Assembly (NCBI RefSeq): GCF_019711355.1
Contig: NZ_CP081297.1
Coordinates: 930,001-994,000 of the forward strand
Reading direction: 5' to 3'
Length of the DNA stretch: 64,000 bases
Origin: Qipengyuania psychrotolerans
GTDB taxonomy: Bacteria; Pseudomonadota; Alphaproteobacteria; Sphingomonadales; Sphingomonadaceae
Every line of letters starts with the position of its first letter. Within the stretch, counting starts at the first letter, position 1. Below the pieces are notes generated by a model. That model searched no databases. It was not told the origin of the DNA and worked only from the letters and a program-made list of their open reading frames with translations. Positions 53,286 through 64,000 of this stretch are shown one piece after another. The position numbers were made by a program, and so were the translations under genes.

Positions 53286-54159
53286 CGCCCGGCTGATAGC
53301 AGAGCAGGACAGGCTGGAAACCCGTCTGGATGCGGCAAGTGCCGCACTGGATGCCGCAGGCATGCCCGTTGCGGCGGCCGCCATGCTGGATTTCTGCGGC
53401 GACGTCCTGCAGATTTCGCTTCCCCACGGCGATCTGCGCCATGTCACAAACATCCTGGCCGAGCATTTCGGCGAGAGCGATATGCTGGTTGCGGATCACG
53501 ATATCGAGATACCGCGCCTGTTCGTTTCGGACATGGATTCCACCATGATCGGACAGGAGTGTATCGACGAGCTGGCCGATTATGCGGGGCTCAAGGAGCG
53601 CGTGTCCGAAATAACAGAACGCGCAATGCGGGGCGAACTGGATTTCGAATCAGCTTTGCGGGAGAGGGTGGCCTTGCTCGAGGGGCTGGGTGAGCCCGCC
53701 ATCGACCGCTGCCTTGCAGAGCGTATCAGGCCGGTTGCCGGTGCCCGCACGCTTGTGCAGACGCTCAAGAACCACGGATGCCGCACTGTGCTGGTAACTG
53801 GCGGCTTCCATCACTTTGCTGACAGGGTCGCAGAACAATTGGGGTTCGAGCGAACGGTTGGGAACAGGCTTGCCGTTTCCGGCGGACATTTGACCGGAAA
53901 GCTCGCCGGACCAGTAAGCGATGCGTCGACCAAGCTGGCAACCTTGGAAAATGAACGTTCCGCACTGGGTGAAGGTGCGCGGGTCTTGGCAACAGGTGAT
54001 GGTGCCAATGACATTCCGATGATCGAGGCGGCCGACTACGGGATAGCCTACCGCGCGAAGCCCAAGGCCCGCGATGCTGCCAATGGAAGGATCGTCAGCG
54101 AAAACCTCACCTCGATCCTTTCGCTATTGGGTATCCCGCGCGAGAATTGGATCGAATAG
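53278..54159 (+). CDS. serB: Phosphoserine phosphatase
   Basis: HAD-family phosphatase completing serine synthesis. Motif I is FVSDMDSTMIGQE (D-x-D-x-T), motif II lies in VLVTGGFHHFA, and motif III/IV is KLATLENERSALGEGARVLATGDGANDIPMIEAADYGIAYRAKP. An N-terminal segment of about 75 residues is a degenerate ACT-like region. The start is GTG at 53278 with ggggaa upstream, giving 293 residues; extension to an ATG further upstream would lie inside miaA with no supporting homology. It diverges from miaA with overlapping start codons. Confidence 0.94.
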   Translation: MLIARLIAEQDRLETRLDAASAALDAAGMPVAAAAMLDFCGDVLQISLPHGDLRHVTNILAEHFGESDMLVADHDIEIPRLFVSDMDSTMIGQECIDELADYAGLKERVSEITERAMRGELDFESALRERVALLEGLGEPAIDRCLAERIRPVAGARTLVQTLKNHGCRTVLVTGGFHHFADRVAEQLGFERTVGNRLAVSGGHLTGKLAGPVSDASTKLATLENERSALGEGARVLATGDGANDIPMIEAADYGIAYRAKPKARDAANGRIVSENLTSILSLLGIPRENWIE

Positions 54160-54232
54160 TTCCATATAAATACTTCCGTGACGATTTCTTCCAATCGGTA
54201 TTTTTGATTAATATCTATACATATCCCGGTAC

Positions 54233-55060
54233 TTGCCGAGAGATGCACTGGAGTTCGTCATTACGCATTTGGAGCATCTGGAATACGCTCCTGACGGAAC
54301 GCCTTTCCGTCATCCGTCCAGACCTTTGCCGAAGCGCAGCTTGAGGCGAGCCTGGAAGCATTACATGGCGTTGGTGCGGAACAAGGAAGACACCGCGCGT
54401 GTCTTCCATATCTATGATGCCCTGCCATCACGGCATTTCTGGCCTCATGCACACAAATTGGCGCTTAGCGAGCATGGCCAGTCCCTGCGCGAGCGTGAGC
54501 CTTTTCTTCCGCCCGTGCTCGATGATCATGAGGCATTGCGCAATCTCCCCAAAGGCAGTGTTGGTCAGGCTTACTGCCACTTCATGGAGGAAGAAGGTTT
54601 AACGGCATCCGGCCTCGTGCAAGCAGCAGAAGAAATGGGGCGTCCGAAGTACGGCGATCTCATCGAATGGTACGGCTGGCGGCAGCGCGACACGCACGAT
54701 CTTCTGCATGTCCTGACCGGTTATGGCCGCGATGCGCTGGGCGAGGCGTGTAATCTGCTGTTTACCCACGGCCATGCGCCCAGCCATGCGCACTTGCTGC
54801 TCGGCTATTCCGCCGCCATCAATATTCGCCGCAAGGTCAAGACCCGCGCCCCTGTTTTAAAAGCAGTACGCGAGGCGCACCGCAGCGGAGCAAGCGTGCC
54901 AGCTCCAGCGAGCTTCCACATCGGTGACCTGCTCAGGATGAATATCGACGAAGCGCGGCAGATGCTCGGCATCGAAAGGCCACACGCCTATCATGCGTGT
55001 CACGAGGTCTGGCAGGATGAGCGGATCGACCCTTACGATTTGCTTGCCGCTGCTGCCTGA
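54233..55060 (+). CDS. Coq4-family ubiquinone biosynthesis protein, paralogue 1
   Basis: A 275-residue protein of the Coq4 family. The zinc-type signature HDLLHVLTGYGRDALGE (HD-x2-H-x11-E) is intact at about residues 150-166, just after LIEWYGWRQRDT. Coq4 in eukaryotes organises the coenzyme Q complex and is reported to carry out oxidative decarboxylation at ring carbon 1. Bacterial relatives are less studied. The alignable region with the second copy starts at FRHPSRP, which supports the upstream TTG start, although no ribosome site is evident and the message may be leaderless (a TCTATACAT -10-like element sits just before). It converges with the nitroreductase gene. Confidence 0.82.
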   Translation: MPRDALEFVITHLEHLEYAPDGTPFRHPSRPLPKRSLRRAWKHYMALVRNKEDTARVFHIYDALPSRHFWPHAHKLALSEHGQSLREREPFLPPVLDDHEALRNLPKGSVGQAYCHFMEEEGLTASGLVQAAEEMGRPKYGDLIEWYGWRQRDTHDLLHVLTGYGRDALGEACNLLFTHGHAPSHAHLLLGYSAAINIRRKVKTRAPVLKAVREAHRSGASVPAPASFHIGDLLRMNIDEARQMLGIERPHAYHACHEVWQDERIDPYDLLAAAA

Positions 55061-55061
55061 A

Positions 55062-55733
55062 TTAGAGCCAGCTCGAAATCACGGAAAGCGGCTTCTTTTC
55101 GAGCGCGTACCGGGGAATGGTCGCCCCTTCAGCTGGCAGTCCTGCTACCACGATCATCAATGGTTTTTCGTAGTCTGGCCGGCCGCAAAGCTCGCGCAGG
55201 AAGCCCATCGGCGATGGCGTATGGGTCAATGTGGCAACCCCCGCGCTGTGCAAGGTTGAGATCAGCATCCCGCAGGCAATGCCGACGCTCTCGTTAACGT
55301 AGTAATTCTGCGTCTTGCCGTCCTCGGCGATCCCACCTTTGCGCTGGGCGAAGACGACGATCAGCCACGGAGCTGTTTCCAGGAAAGGTTTGTCCGCGTC
55401 AGTGCCGAGTGGGGAAAGTGCTTCCAGCCATTCATCGCTGGCCTTGCCGGCATAGAACGCGCGTTCTTCTTCCTCTGCAGCAACGCGAATTGCGCGCTTC
55501 TTGTCGGGCGAGGCGACTACGGCGAAATGCCACGGCTGGTGGTTGGCGCCATTGGGCGCGCTTCCGGCGGCTTCTATTGCGGCTTCGATAACTTCGCGCG
55601 GCACAGGCTTTTCCGAGAAATAGCGACAAGTGCGCCGTTCCTTCAGTCGATCGCGCATCGATCGGGCGCGTTCGATACGGGCATCGCCGGATAATTCGGG
55701 CAGGGAATAGGGAATTTCGTCGTGGTCTTTCAT
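55062..55733 (-). CDS. Nitroreductase-family flavoprotein resembling iodotyrosine deiodinase
   Basis: A 223-residue FMN enzyme. The N-terminal RRTCRYFSEKPVPREVIEAAI and SAPNGANHQPWHFAVV are the flavin-binding arginine and loop of the nitroreductase fold. The insertion EEEERAFYAGKASDEWLEALSPLGTDADKPFLETAPWLIVVF is characteristic of the iodotyrosine deiodinase (IYD) branch, where this lid binds the amino-acid zwitterion. At the position where I align the animal-enzyme lid tyrosine, this protein has Phe followed by Tyr. The start MKDHDEIPY has a perfect aggagg site. It lies between two Coq4-family genes, 1 nt from the end of the first. Confidence 0.85.
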   Translation of the reverse strand: MKDHDEIPYSLPELSGDARIERARSMRDRLKERRTCRYFSEKPVPREVIEAAIEAAGSAPNGANHQPWHFAVVASPDKKRAIRVAAEEEERAFYAGKASDEWLEALSPLGTDADKPFLETAPWLIVVFAQRKGGIAEDGKTQNYYVNESVGIACGMLISTLHSAGVATLTHTPSPMGFLRELCGRPDYEKPLMIVVAGLPAEGATIPRYALEKKPLSVISSWL

Positions 55734-55829
55734 GCCGCCTCCTATTCCCGTTTCGCTCGCGGAAGGAAAGCGGTTACGTGGACAGTCAATTAACAGTGTT
55801 GTAAGTTGCTGCCTGCAATGGAGTGCGAC

Positions 55830-56621
55830 ATGGCAAAAGCAGACCAACCCCTCGTCCATCCCAACCGCAAGACTAGCGGCATGCGCCCGATCAAGGCGTG
55901 GCGTCATTTTCGCAAGCTCGTTGCGGACAAGGAGGACACAGCGCAGGTCTTCCACATTATCGAAGCCATGAAGGGCAAGCGCAGCCACCGGCAGGCCTGG
56001 GACTTCATCGCATCGGAAACGGGGCAGCGCTATCTGGCCGACCGAAGCGAGATCCCGGAAATGCTCGACGATCACGGCCGCTGGCAAGATTGCGCCCCCA
56101 ATAGCGTCGCGTCCCATTACATCGCCTTCATGCGCCGCGAGGGCCTGTCCGCGGCAGGACTCGTCGAAGAATCGCACCGCTTCCTGCCGCCTGCAAAGCG
56201 ATACAACGATCTTACCGAATGGTATTTCAACCGCCTGCGGGACACGCATGACCTGTTCCACATCCTGACCGGCTATGGCCGAGATGCACTGGGGGAGGCG
56301 GCGCTTCTGGGCTTCAGCTACGAACAGAACCACAATCGCGGGATACTGTTCATCGCCTATGCCGGTGCGCGTGAGATCAAGAAATCGACTGGGACGAGCG
56401 CGCCGCTTTTTGCCGCTATTCGTGAAGGGCGCGAACTGGGCCGCAAGGCTGCGAAGCTGGCACACATGGACGTTGCACGGGTCATGCGCGAAGATATTGA
56501 TGAAGCGCGCGCCCGGCTCAATGTCGGCAAGCCGGAGACCTATTTCCGCTGCCTGGAGATCATGCGCGAAGAAGGTCTGGCCGAAGACGAGTTCCTGCCG
56601 CCCGAGGCGAAAACCGCCTGA
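55830..56621 (+). CDS. Coq4-family ubiquinone biosynthesis protein, paralogue 2
   Basis: A 263-residue protein. It shares with the first copy HPxR...R.AW.H, a K/NKEDTA.VFHI block, the core HDLFHILTGYGRDALGE and the DIDEAR segment near the end, so the two are ancient paralogues rather than a recent duplication. The HD-x2-H-x11-E metal motif is intact. The ATG at 55830 is chosen because ggag lies 6 nt upstream; an ATG 12 nt earlier is open. It is divergent from the nitroreductase gene, with 96 bp between them. It may act in coenzyme Q synthesis alongside, or instead of, copy 1. Confidence 0.86.
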   Translation: MAKADQPLVHPNRKTSGMRPIKAWRHFRKLVADKEDTAQVFHIIEAMKGKRSHRQAWDFIASETGQRYLADRSEIPEMLDDHGRWQDCAPNSVASHYIAFMRREGLSAAGLVEESHRFLPPAKRYNDLTEWYFNRLRDTHDLFHILTGYGRDALGEAALLGFSYEQNHNRGILFIAYAGAREIKKSTGTSAPLFAAIREGRELGRKAAKLAHMDVARVMREDIDEARARLNVGKPETYFRCLEIMREEGLAEDEFLPPEAKTA

Positions 56622-56624
56622 GGG

Positions 56625-57032
56625 TCAGCGCAGTTCTTTCCGGATAACGAGCTTGAGGCCTGACCAGGTCTCGTCGACCGCGCATTTCTTTGTGTCCACG
56701 AAACCCAGTTCCAACCCGGCAGCGCGGACATCGTGCTCGCCGATTTCGGTTGGGGCGCCTGATGCCTGTTTAGGCCAGCTCACCCAGACGTGACCATCGG
56801 CTGCCAGGTTCTGGCGCAGGATGACGAGCTTTTGCATCATGTCCGCTGCTTCGGTTACGAAGATATGTGCAGCATCCGGCCCTTCCTCGGGGCCGCCCAC
56901 AAAGGTCAACTCCAGAGCGTATTCGTCGATTTCGTCCTGAATGTTTTCGGGCATCGCGTCGAACCAGACAAGTTGACCGTCTCGCAGCGATAGCTTCCTC
57001 GCCAGAGGTGTTTCCGAATATCCTGCGGTCAT
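56625..57032 (-). CDS. DUF3052-family protein
   Basis: A 135-residue soluble protein. AGYSETPLARKLSLRDG at the start, followed by LELTFVGGPEEGPDAAHIFVTEAADMMQKL and VWVSWPKQASGAPTEIGEHDVRAAGLELGFVDTKKCAVDETWSGLKLV, match DUF3052. The last block is the family's most conserved part. No function is established. It starts 1 nt after the stop of the DUF6122 gene on the same strand and ends 3 nt from the convergent Coq4 gene. Confidence 0.85.
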   Translation of the reverse strand: MTAGYSETPLARKLSLRDGQLVWFDAMPENIQDEIDEYALELTFVGGPEEGPDAAHIFVTEAADMMQKLVILRQNLAADGHVWVSWPKQASGAPTEIGEHDVRAAGLELGFVDTKKCAVDETWSGLKLVIRKELR

Positions 57033-57033
57033 C

Positions 57034-59611
<2,578 letters not shown>

Positions 59612-59668
59612 GCGCCGCGCCTTACGGTCCCGCGCGCGCCGGTGCAATATGTCCTGTCCAGCTTTTCC

Positions 59669-60349
59669 TTAGAGAGGAGGACTCGCGCGGTGCAGTCCAA
59701 CCTCGTTCCGGTGCCATCTCGTGCTGGCCACCCATGATGCGATGAGCGTCAGAATTGCGAAGGCGGCAAGGCCGGTTGCGAGGAAAGGAATGCCGACGGT
59801 CTGAGGCTCCGGACCGAACCAGTTCACGGCCTGGAAAACAAGCATGAAGGCGAGCAACACGAGTGGTGGGACTATCGGCCCTTTCGTTCGCCTTACATAC
59901 CACCAGAACGCAAGGCCGATGATAAGCAATTCGACAACTATGGCCGCTATCGGATAATTCCACAGTCCAAGGCCGTAGTGCTTCTCGCCGCCTGCTATCG
60001 TCAGGTCGGGTTGATGCGACACGAAGTCTAGCACCCAATGCGACATCACCACCAGGCCAGCCCAGGTCGCTGCGATGAAGTTTCGCAGCGCAATTCCTAC
60101 TATCAGCGCAAAACCGATGGCGAAAGCAGATGTCCCGGCGAGGCTATGTGTGAGCGGGTAGTGGTAGAAGTCCAAGGGGTTCATCGCGGTGATGCCCGGT
60201 GTTAGCCGGAGGTGCTCGATCCCGCCCATTGCAAACAGGAAGAATGCCCAATCGGTGAGCTGTGCTGCGATGAACATCGTGCCCAGCTTGGGTGCTTCTT
60301 CAGTGGCTGCGCACGCCGCCAGAGCTGGCGCAAAGTGACCTATGAACAT
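59669..60349 (-). CDS. YdjM-like integral membrane protein (putative metal-dependent hydrolase fold)
   Basis: A 226-residue membrane protein with six to seven predicted helices. Histidine/aspartate residues at helix ends recall the YdjM/LexA-regulated membrane hydrolase group: FIGHFAPAL at the N-terminus, FYHYPLTHSLAGTSAF and SHWVLDFVSHQPDL. No LexA box was seen upstream. It starts 17 bp after the DUF2177 gene on the same strand and ends 57 bp before purL. The function is unknown, and the group call is by motif shape. Confidence 0.72.
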   Translation of the reverse strand: MFIGHFAPALAACAATEEAPKLGTMFIAAQLTDWAFFLFAMGGIEHLRLTPGITAMNPLDFYHYPLTHSLAGTSAFAIGFALIVGIALRNFIAATWAGLVVMSHWVLDFVSHQPDLTIAGGEKHYGLGLWNYPIAAIVVELLIIGLAFWWYVRRTKGPIVPPLVLLAFMLVFQAVNWFGPEPQTVGIPFLATGLAAFAILTLIASWVASTRWHRNEVGLHRASPPL

Positions 60350-60366
60350 GATTTTGCCAGTTTATT

Positions 60367-60762
60367 TCAAGCGAGCTTCGAGGCTGCGTAGGTGGCGATT
60401 GTCGCTGCTACCGAAGTGGCAAATGCCCCCCAGATAATGTCTGCGATTGTAACGGTGGTCGACCATTGGCGCAGCGTTGCCTGATTGGTCAGGTCGTAAG
60501 TCGCATAGCAAATCGCGCCGAGCAGTGCCCCGTTCAAGGCAGCGCTGCCAAGTCCGCCAGCGAGGCCGGGGCGCACGGCAAACCATACGATTGCTGCGAT
60601 ATATGCGGCGTAGAAAACCAGGGCAGGTCCCATCCGGAAACTGTCGGCCAGCATATCGCCGAGGCGGGGGCGGTAGAAATTATTTCCGGCCCAGCCGAGC
60701 CAGAGAGCATCCAGCGCACCGAATGCCAAAGCCGCTGCGATAACTGCTATAATCCACGTCAT
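60367..60762 (-). CDS. DUF2177-family membrane protein
   Basis: A 131-residue protein with four predicted helices. ALDALWLGWAGNNFYRPRLGDMLAD near the N-terminus and GALLGAICYATYDLTNQATLRQW in the third quarter are the two conserved DUF2177 blocks (D-x-W-L and Y-A-T-Y-D-L-T-N). Function unknown. It is divergent from xseB, with 64 bp between the starts. Confidence 0.9.
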   Translation of the reverse strand: MTWIIAVIAAALAFGALDALWLGWAGNNFYRPRLGDMLADSFRMGPALVFYAAYIAAIVWFAVRPGLAGGLGSAALNGALLGAICYATYDLTNQATLRQWSTTVTIADIIWGAFATSVAATIATYAASKLA

Positions 60763-60826
60763 AAGTGCCTCCCCGCTTTTGCGCCTTCTTGACCGCGCGG
60801 CTGTGCCCCGTCAATGCTCACCGAAT

Positions 60827-61081
60827 ATGACAGAGGGTCAAGAAAAGCCGATTGGCGAAATGAGCTTCGAGGAAGCGCTACGCGCGCTCGAAGATGTGGT
60901 GCGCAATCTTGAAAGCGGCGAAGTACCGCTCGATGACAGCATCGCGTTGTACGAACGCGGCGAGGAACTGCGCAAGGCATGCCAGGCGCGGCTCGATGCT
61001 GCGCAGGCACGAATAGAAAAGATCGTCCAGGGGCCAGATGGCAAGCCGTCCGGCACTGCTCCTTTCGATGCCGAAGGCTGA
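60827..61081 (+). CDS. xseB: Exodeoxyribonuclease VII small subunit
   Basis: Small helical subunit of exonuclease VII, which degrades single-stranded DNA from either end; XseA is not in the window. The 84-residue product has the full family pattern: MSFEEALRALEDVVRNLESGEVPLDDSIALYERGEELRKACQARLDAAQARI (quoted in part). A short Pro/Gly tail follows. The ATG at 60827 gives MTEGQEKP. It is followed after 3 nt by ispA, a common arrangement in proteobacteria. Confidence 0.95.
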   Translation: MTEGQEKPIGEMSFEEALRALEDVVRNLESGEVPLDDSIALYERGEELRKACQARLDAAQARIEKIVQGPDGKPSGTAPFDAEG

Positions 61082-61084
61082 GGC

Positions 61085-61993
61085 GTGAACGCGATGACCG
61101 CGATGCCCGACGTTCTTGCTGAAGCGCTGGAGCAGGTCCAGCGCGAGGTTGACGGTGCTTTCGACGCGTTTTTGCCCGTTCCTGAAGACACCCGTGCCAG
61201 ATTGGTCGAAGCGATGCGCTACTCGGTCATTGGCGGAGGCAAGCGAGTGCGGCCTCTGCTGGTTTGCGCCACTGCCCAGCTGTTCGGGGTCACGCGGCAG
61301 GCGGCGGTCAATGCGGGATGCGCTGTCGAAGCGATCCATGCCTATTCGCTTATCCATGACGATTTGCCGTGCATGGACGATGACGAAATGCGTCACGGCA
61401 AGCCCACTTTGCACAAGGCCTATGACGAGGCGACCGCGGTTCTGGCCGGAGACTGCCTGCACGCGCTGGCGTTTGATATCCTGACGATGTCCGACACCAG
61501 CAACGATCCATTCGTTCGTGCTGAACTGGTTGCGGCATTGTCGCGCGCCAGCGGGCACGAAGGCATGGCTGGCGGCCAGATGATGGATATCGTCTCGGAC
61601 GAACAGGAATATGATCTCCAGCAGGTAACCCGGCTGCAGCAGCTAAAGACCGGTGCTTTGCTTGCCGCCAGCGTCGAAATGGGTGCCATTCTCGGACGCG
61701 TCCCGCCGGAAGGCCGCACGCATCTGCGCGCCTATGCCCGCGATATCGGCCTGGCTTTCCAGATCGCCGACGATCTCCTCGACGTCGAAGGTGACGAGGA
61801 AAAGGCTGGCAAGGCGCTGCGCAAGGACGAAGGGCAGGGCAAGCAGACCTTCGTCACGCTCATGGGCCGCGATGCTGCACGGGCGCAGGCTGAAATACTG
61901 GTCGAACAGGCCGGGCAACACCTGGCGAGCCACGGAGCCGACGCGACGCTGCTGGTCGAACTGGCACGCTTCATTGTGAAGAGGGATCATTGA
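61085..61993 (+). CDS. ispA: Farnesyl diphosphate synthase / short-chain polyprenyl synthetase
   Basis: Condenses isopentenyl units to farnesyl diphosphate for quinones, carotenoids and undecaprenyl carriers. In 302 residues, GGGKRVRPLL precedes the first aspartate-rich motif LIHDDLPCMDDDEMRHGKPT (DDxxxxD type). LAFQIADDLLDVEGDEEKAGK is the second motif (DDxxD). Residues before the first motif fit the short-chain class. The start is a GTG 3 nt after xseB; an ATG 9 nt later is an alternative. The TGA overlaps the coaD ATG (TGATG). Confidence 0.93.
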   Translation: MNAMTAMPDVLAEALEQVQREVDGAFDAFLPVPEDTRARLVEAMRYSVIGGGKRVRPLLVCATAQLFGVTRQAAVNAGCAVEAIHAYSLIHDDLPCMDDDEMRHGKPTLHKAYDEATAVLAGDCLHALAFDILTMSDTSNDPFVRAELVAALSRASGHEGMAGGQMMDIVSDEQEYDLQQVTRLQQLKTGALLAASVEMGAILGRVPPEGRTHLRAYARDIGLAFQIADDLLDVEGDEEKAGKALRKDEGQGKQTFVTLMGRDAARAQAEILVEQAGQHLASHGADATLLVELARFIVKRDH

Positions 61994-62505
61994 TGAGCAC
62001 CCGCATCGGAATTTATCCCGGGACATTCGATCCCATCACGCTGGGGCACGCCGACATCATTCGCCGGGGCAGCAAGCTGGTCGACAAGCTCATCATCGGG
62101 GTGACGACCAACCCATCGAAAAACCCCATGTTTTCGACCGAAGAACGTTTCGCCATGGTGGAGCGAGAGATCGCTGAGATGGGTATCGAGAACGTGGAGG
62201 TGGTCGGCTTCAACGCCTTGCTCGTCAAGTTTGCCCAGAAAATGGGTGCTAACGTCCTGATCCGCGGCCTTCGTGCAGTGGCTGACTTCGAATACGAGTA
62301 TCAGATGGCGGGAATGAACCAGCAGCTCGATGACGATATCGAGACGGTATTCCTGATGGCGGACGTCTCGCTCCAGCCGATCGCTTCCCGCCTGGTCAAG
62401 GAAATCGCGCTGTTTGGCGGCGACATTGGCCCCTTCGTCAGCAAGGCCGTGTGCGAGGACGTAATCGCGCGTGTGGATGAAAAGGGGCGGCTGGGCGACT
62501 ATTGA
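61993..62505 (+). CDS. coaD: Phosphopantetheine adenylyltransferase
   Basis: Penultimate step of coenzyme A synthesis. The 170-residue protein starts RIGIYPGTFDPITLGHADIIRRG, with the nucleotidyltransferase T/H-x-G-H motif (TLGH). LIRGLRAVADFEYEYQMAGMNQQL and MADVSLQPIASRLVKEIA, the latter with the ISSS-like ATP loop replaced by LQPIASR, are the other conserved blocks. The ATG overlaps the ispA stop. It works downstream of PanB in the same pathway, although the two genes are 47 kb apart. Confidence 0.96.
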   Translation: MSTRIGIYPGTFDPITLGHADIIRRGSKLVDKLIIGVTTNPSKNPMFSTEERFAMVEREIAEMGIENVEVVGFNALLVKFAQKMGANVLIRGLRAVADFEYEYQMAGMNQQLDDDIETVFLMADVSLQPIASRLVKEIALFGGDIGPFVSKAVCEDVIARVDEKGRLGDY

Positions 62506-62584
62506 GCGCGCCTAAGCTATTCATTGAACCGACAGCGCCCGCTCGCTAGGGCAAGCTCAACTCAGATATATCGACGGAAAAACG

Positions 62585-63253
62585 ATGATCAAGAATACCC
62601 TTGCCCTTGCTGCCGCTGCACTGACCGCGCTCGCACCTGTCGCTGCTACGGCGCAGGAAGCAGAGGCACCGGCCCAGCGCCAGGCGCTTTTGCCCATCAA
62701 CTACAGCGCTCAGGAAGATCCGGAGAACATTCTCCTGCTCGATCTCTCCAACGGAGAGCGGGTCGCTATACGTTTGATGCCGAGCTGGGCCCCCGATCAT
62801 GTCGACCGGATCAAGACGCTCACGCGAGAAGGCTTTTATGACGGGGTCATTTTTCACCGCGTGATCGACGGCTTCATGGCGCAGACCGGTGATCCGACCG
62901 GTACCGGACAGGGCGGCTCGCAGCTCCCCGATCTGGAAGAGGAATTCAACTACATGCCGCATGTTCGCGGCACGGTTTCGATGGCGCGTGCTTCCAGCGA
63001 AGACAGCGCTAACAGCCAGTTCTTCATCGTTTTCTACCCCCGCTTCAGCCTGGACAAACGGTACACCAATTTCGGCCGCGTCATTTCGAACATGGATGCA
63101 GTCGATGCGATCAATCGCGGTGAACCGCCGCAGGATCCGACACGCATCCTTCAGGCGTCGATTGCTGCCGACAACCGGCCCGTGCCGACCGGTCCGCGTA
63201 TCGGCGCCGAACCCGATGTGACGACTGCAGACCTGAACGCTCCGATCAGCTAA
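62585..63253 (+). CDS. Periplasmic cyclophilin-type peptidyl-prolyl isomerase
   Basis: A 222-residue precursor with a Sec signal peptide (residues 1-23, ending ATAQ) and a cyclophilin domain. [26 protein letters not shown] contains the catalytic Arg and substrate loop. [22 protein letters not shown] and [17 protein letters not shown] complete the family pattern. The tryptophan of eukaryotic cyclophilins is absent, as is normal in bacteria. An acidic/proline C-terminal tail follows. It would assist folding of exported proteins. Stands 79 bp after coaD. Confidence 0.93.
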   Translation: MIKNTLALAAAALTALAPVAATAQEAEAPAQRQALLPINYSAQEDPENILLLDLSNGERVAIRLMPSWAPDHVDRIKTLTREGFYDGVIFHRVIDGFMAQTGDPTGTGQGGSQLPDLEEEFNYMPHVRGTVSMARASSEDSANSQFFIVFYPRFSLDKRYTNFGRVISNMDAVDAINRGEPPQDPTRILQASIAADNRPVPTGPRIGAEPDVTTADLNAPIS

Positions 63254-63294
63254 GCGCTTTTCCTGCGCAGGTGAGGCGTCTAAGGGCGCCAGCC

Positions 63295-64000
63295 ATGAAG
63301 GTAGACCTGTTCGATTTCGATTTGCCGCAAGAGCGGATAGCGCTGCGTCCGGCACGCCCGCGCGACGCCGCGCGTATGTTGGTTGTCGAAGGCGCGGACA
63401 CTCCCTTCGCGGATTGCGGTGTACGGGATCTGCCGCGCCTGCTGCGTGCAGGTGATGTGCTTGTCTTCAACGATACTCGCGTCATTCCCGCTCAGCTTGA
63501 AGGGCGGCGCGGTGAAGCGAAAATCGGTGCGACCCTTCACAAGCGGGTCGATCTGCGGCGCTGGCAGGCATTCATCCGCAATGCGAAGCGCCTGCGCCCG
63601 GGTGACCGCGCCGAATTTGGCGGCGGCGTGACTGCTATTGCCGAACAGCGATTGCTCGACGGTAGTTTCATCCTCGCATTCGAAGGTGAAGAACCAGTCG
63701 AGGTCTTGCTGGAACGGGCAGGGCGGATGCCGCTGCCGCCATACATTGCAGGCAAGCGCGACACTGACGCGCAGGACCGCGAAGATTATCAAACCATGTT
63801 CGCAGCTGAAGATGGCGCGGTGGCAGCGCCCACTGCGTCATTGCATTTCACGCCCGAGCTGGTGGCGGCGCTGGATGAAGCCGGCATAGGGCGCGAAACG
63901 CTCACGCTGCACGTGGGTGCCGGCACGTTCCTGCCGGTCAAGGTTGATGATACGGATGACCATGCGATGCATTCCGAATGGGGACGCATCGAACCGCAAG
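63295..64000 (+). CDS. queA: S-adenosylmethionine:tRNA ribosyltransferase-isomerase, 5' part (cut by window end)
   Basis: Transfers and rearranges the ribose of S-adenosylmethionine onto 7-aminomethyl-7-deazaguanine in tRNA, making epoxyqueuosine. The first 235 residues are present: [29 protein letters not shown] (quoted in part), [19 protein letters not shown], the [11 protein letters not shown] loop and [23 protein letters not shown], then [15 protein letters not shown]. These are unmistakable QueA blocks. The usual full length is about 340-350, so roughly 110 residues lie beyond the right edge. Confidence 0.96.
   Translation, partial: MKVDLFDFDLPQERIALRPARPRDAARMLVVEGADTPFADCGVRDLPRLLRAGDVLVFNDTRVIPAQLEGRRGEAKIGATLHKRVDLRRWQAFIRNAKRLRPGDRAEFGGGVTAIAEQRLLDGSFILAFEGEEPVEVLLERAGRMPLPPYIAGKRDTDAQDREDYQTMFAAEDGAVAAPTASLHFTPELVAALDEAGIGRETLTLHVGAGTFLPVKVDDTDDHAMHSEWGRIEPQ

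Noticed and set aside
55734..56465. N-terminal extension of the nitroreductase-like protein across the second Coq4 gene
   Set aside because: It is antisense to a clear Coq4-family gene, and a perfect aggagg site precedes the internal ATG used for the annotation.

Overview
The window is a G+C-rich, gene-dense chromosomal stretch from an alphaproteobacterium. It is most likely a sphingomonad close to Erythrobacter/Qipengyuania/Altererythrobacter. The grounds are inference from gene content: a PEP-CTERM/XrtA regulatory cluster (prsK, prsR), an alphaproteobacterial direct-repeat LexA box (GTTC-N7-GTTC, seen as its complement), ImuA/ImuB/DnaE2, an ScfR-type regulator beside a 532-residue isocitrate lyase, and Coq4-family proteins. 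There is no transposase, integrase, phage gene, CRISPR array or rRNA. Genes are packed with many 1-8 bp overlaps, and no gene-free gap exceeds about 200 bp. Both ends cut genes: the C-terminus of a membrane protein on the left and queA on the right.

Layout. 0-5 kb: a secreted M20 peptidase, then glyoxylate-shunt isocitrate lyase divergent from an ScfR-type regulator with shared TGTAAA/TTTACA operators. 5-12 kb: an exopolysaccharide/PEP-CTERM control operon (sugar transferase, PrsK sensor kinase, PrsR sigma-54 activator, TPR lipoprotein). 12-17 kb: transporters, panB and a general-stress flavin-fold protein with a candidate EcfG promoter. 17-28 kb: a split SOS mutagenesis region. imuA-imuB has its own LexA box. 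Farther on lies a second transcription unit, radical-SAM protein / DUF4130-UdgX fusion / dnaE2, also preceded by a LexA box. Carbonic anhydrase, a PilZ protein and a small secreted protein lie between them. 29-38 kb: a complete phosphate regulon on the minus strand (phoR, a phosphate-type porin, pstSCAB, phoU, phoB) with two 11-bp-phased Pho-box arrays. 37.8-38 kb: two identical tRNA-Glu genes.

38-44.9 kb: recJ, a flavodoxin-like protein with a tiny coupled ORF in front, an unknown protein plus an AHH-type nuclease, and a minus-strand set (nitronate monooxygenase, amidohydrolase, YflT-like protein) behind a TTGTATACAA palindrome. 45-53 kb: branched-chain amino-acid biosynthesis, with leuA behind a possible leader-peptide attenuator and ilvB-(99 aa)-ilvN-ilvC as a tightly overlapping operon. 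miaA and serB diverge from overlapping start codons. 54-57 kb: two Coq4-family paralogues flanking an iodotyrosine-deiodinase-like nitroreductase. 57-64 kb: purL, small membrane proteins, xseB-ispA-coaD, a periplasmic cyclophilin and the start of queA.

The strongest candidate for something under-described is the SOS-controlled radical-SAM/UdgX/DnaE2 operon. Its radical-SAM protein ends in a QLELF sequence resembling a beta-clamp-binding motif. This points to a clamp-associated base-processing module coupled to error-prone synthesis. All functional assignments rest on reading motifs and family resemblance by eye; no database search was run.
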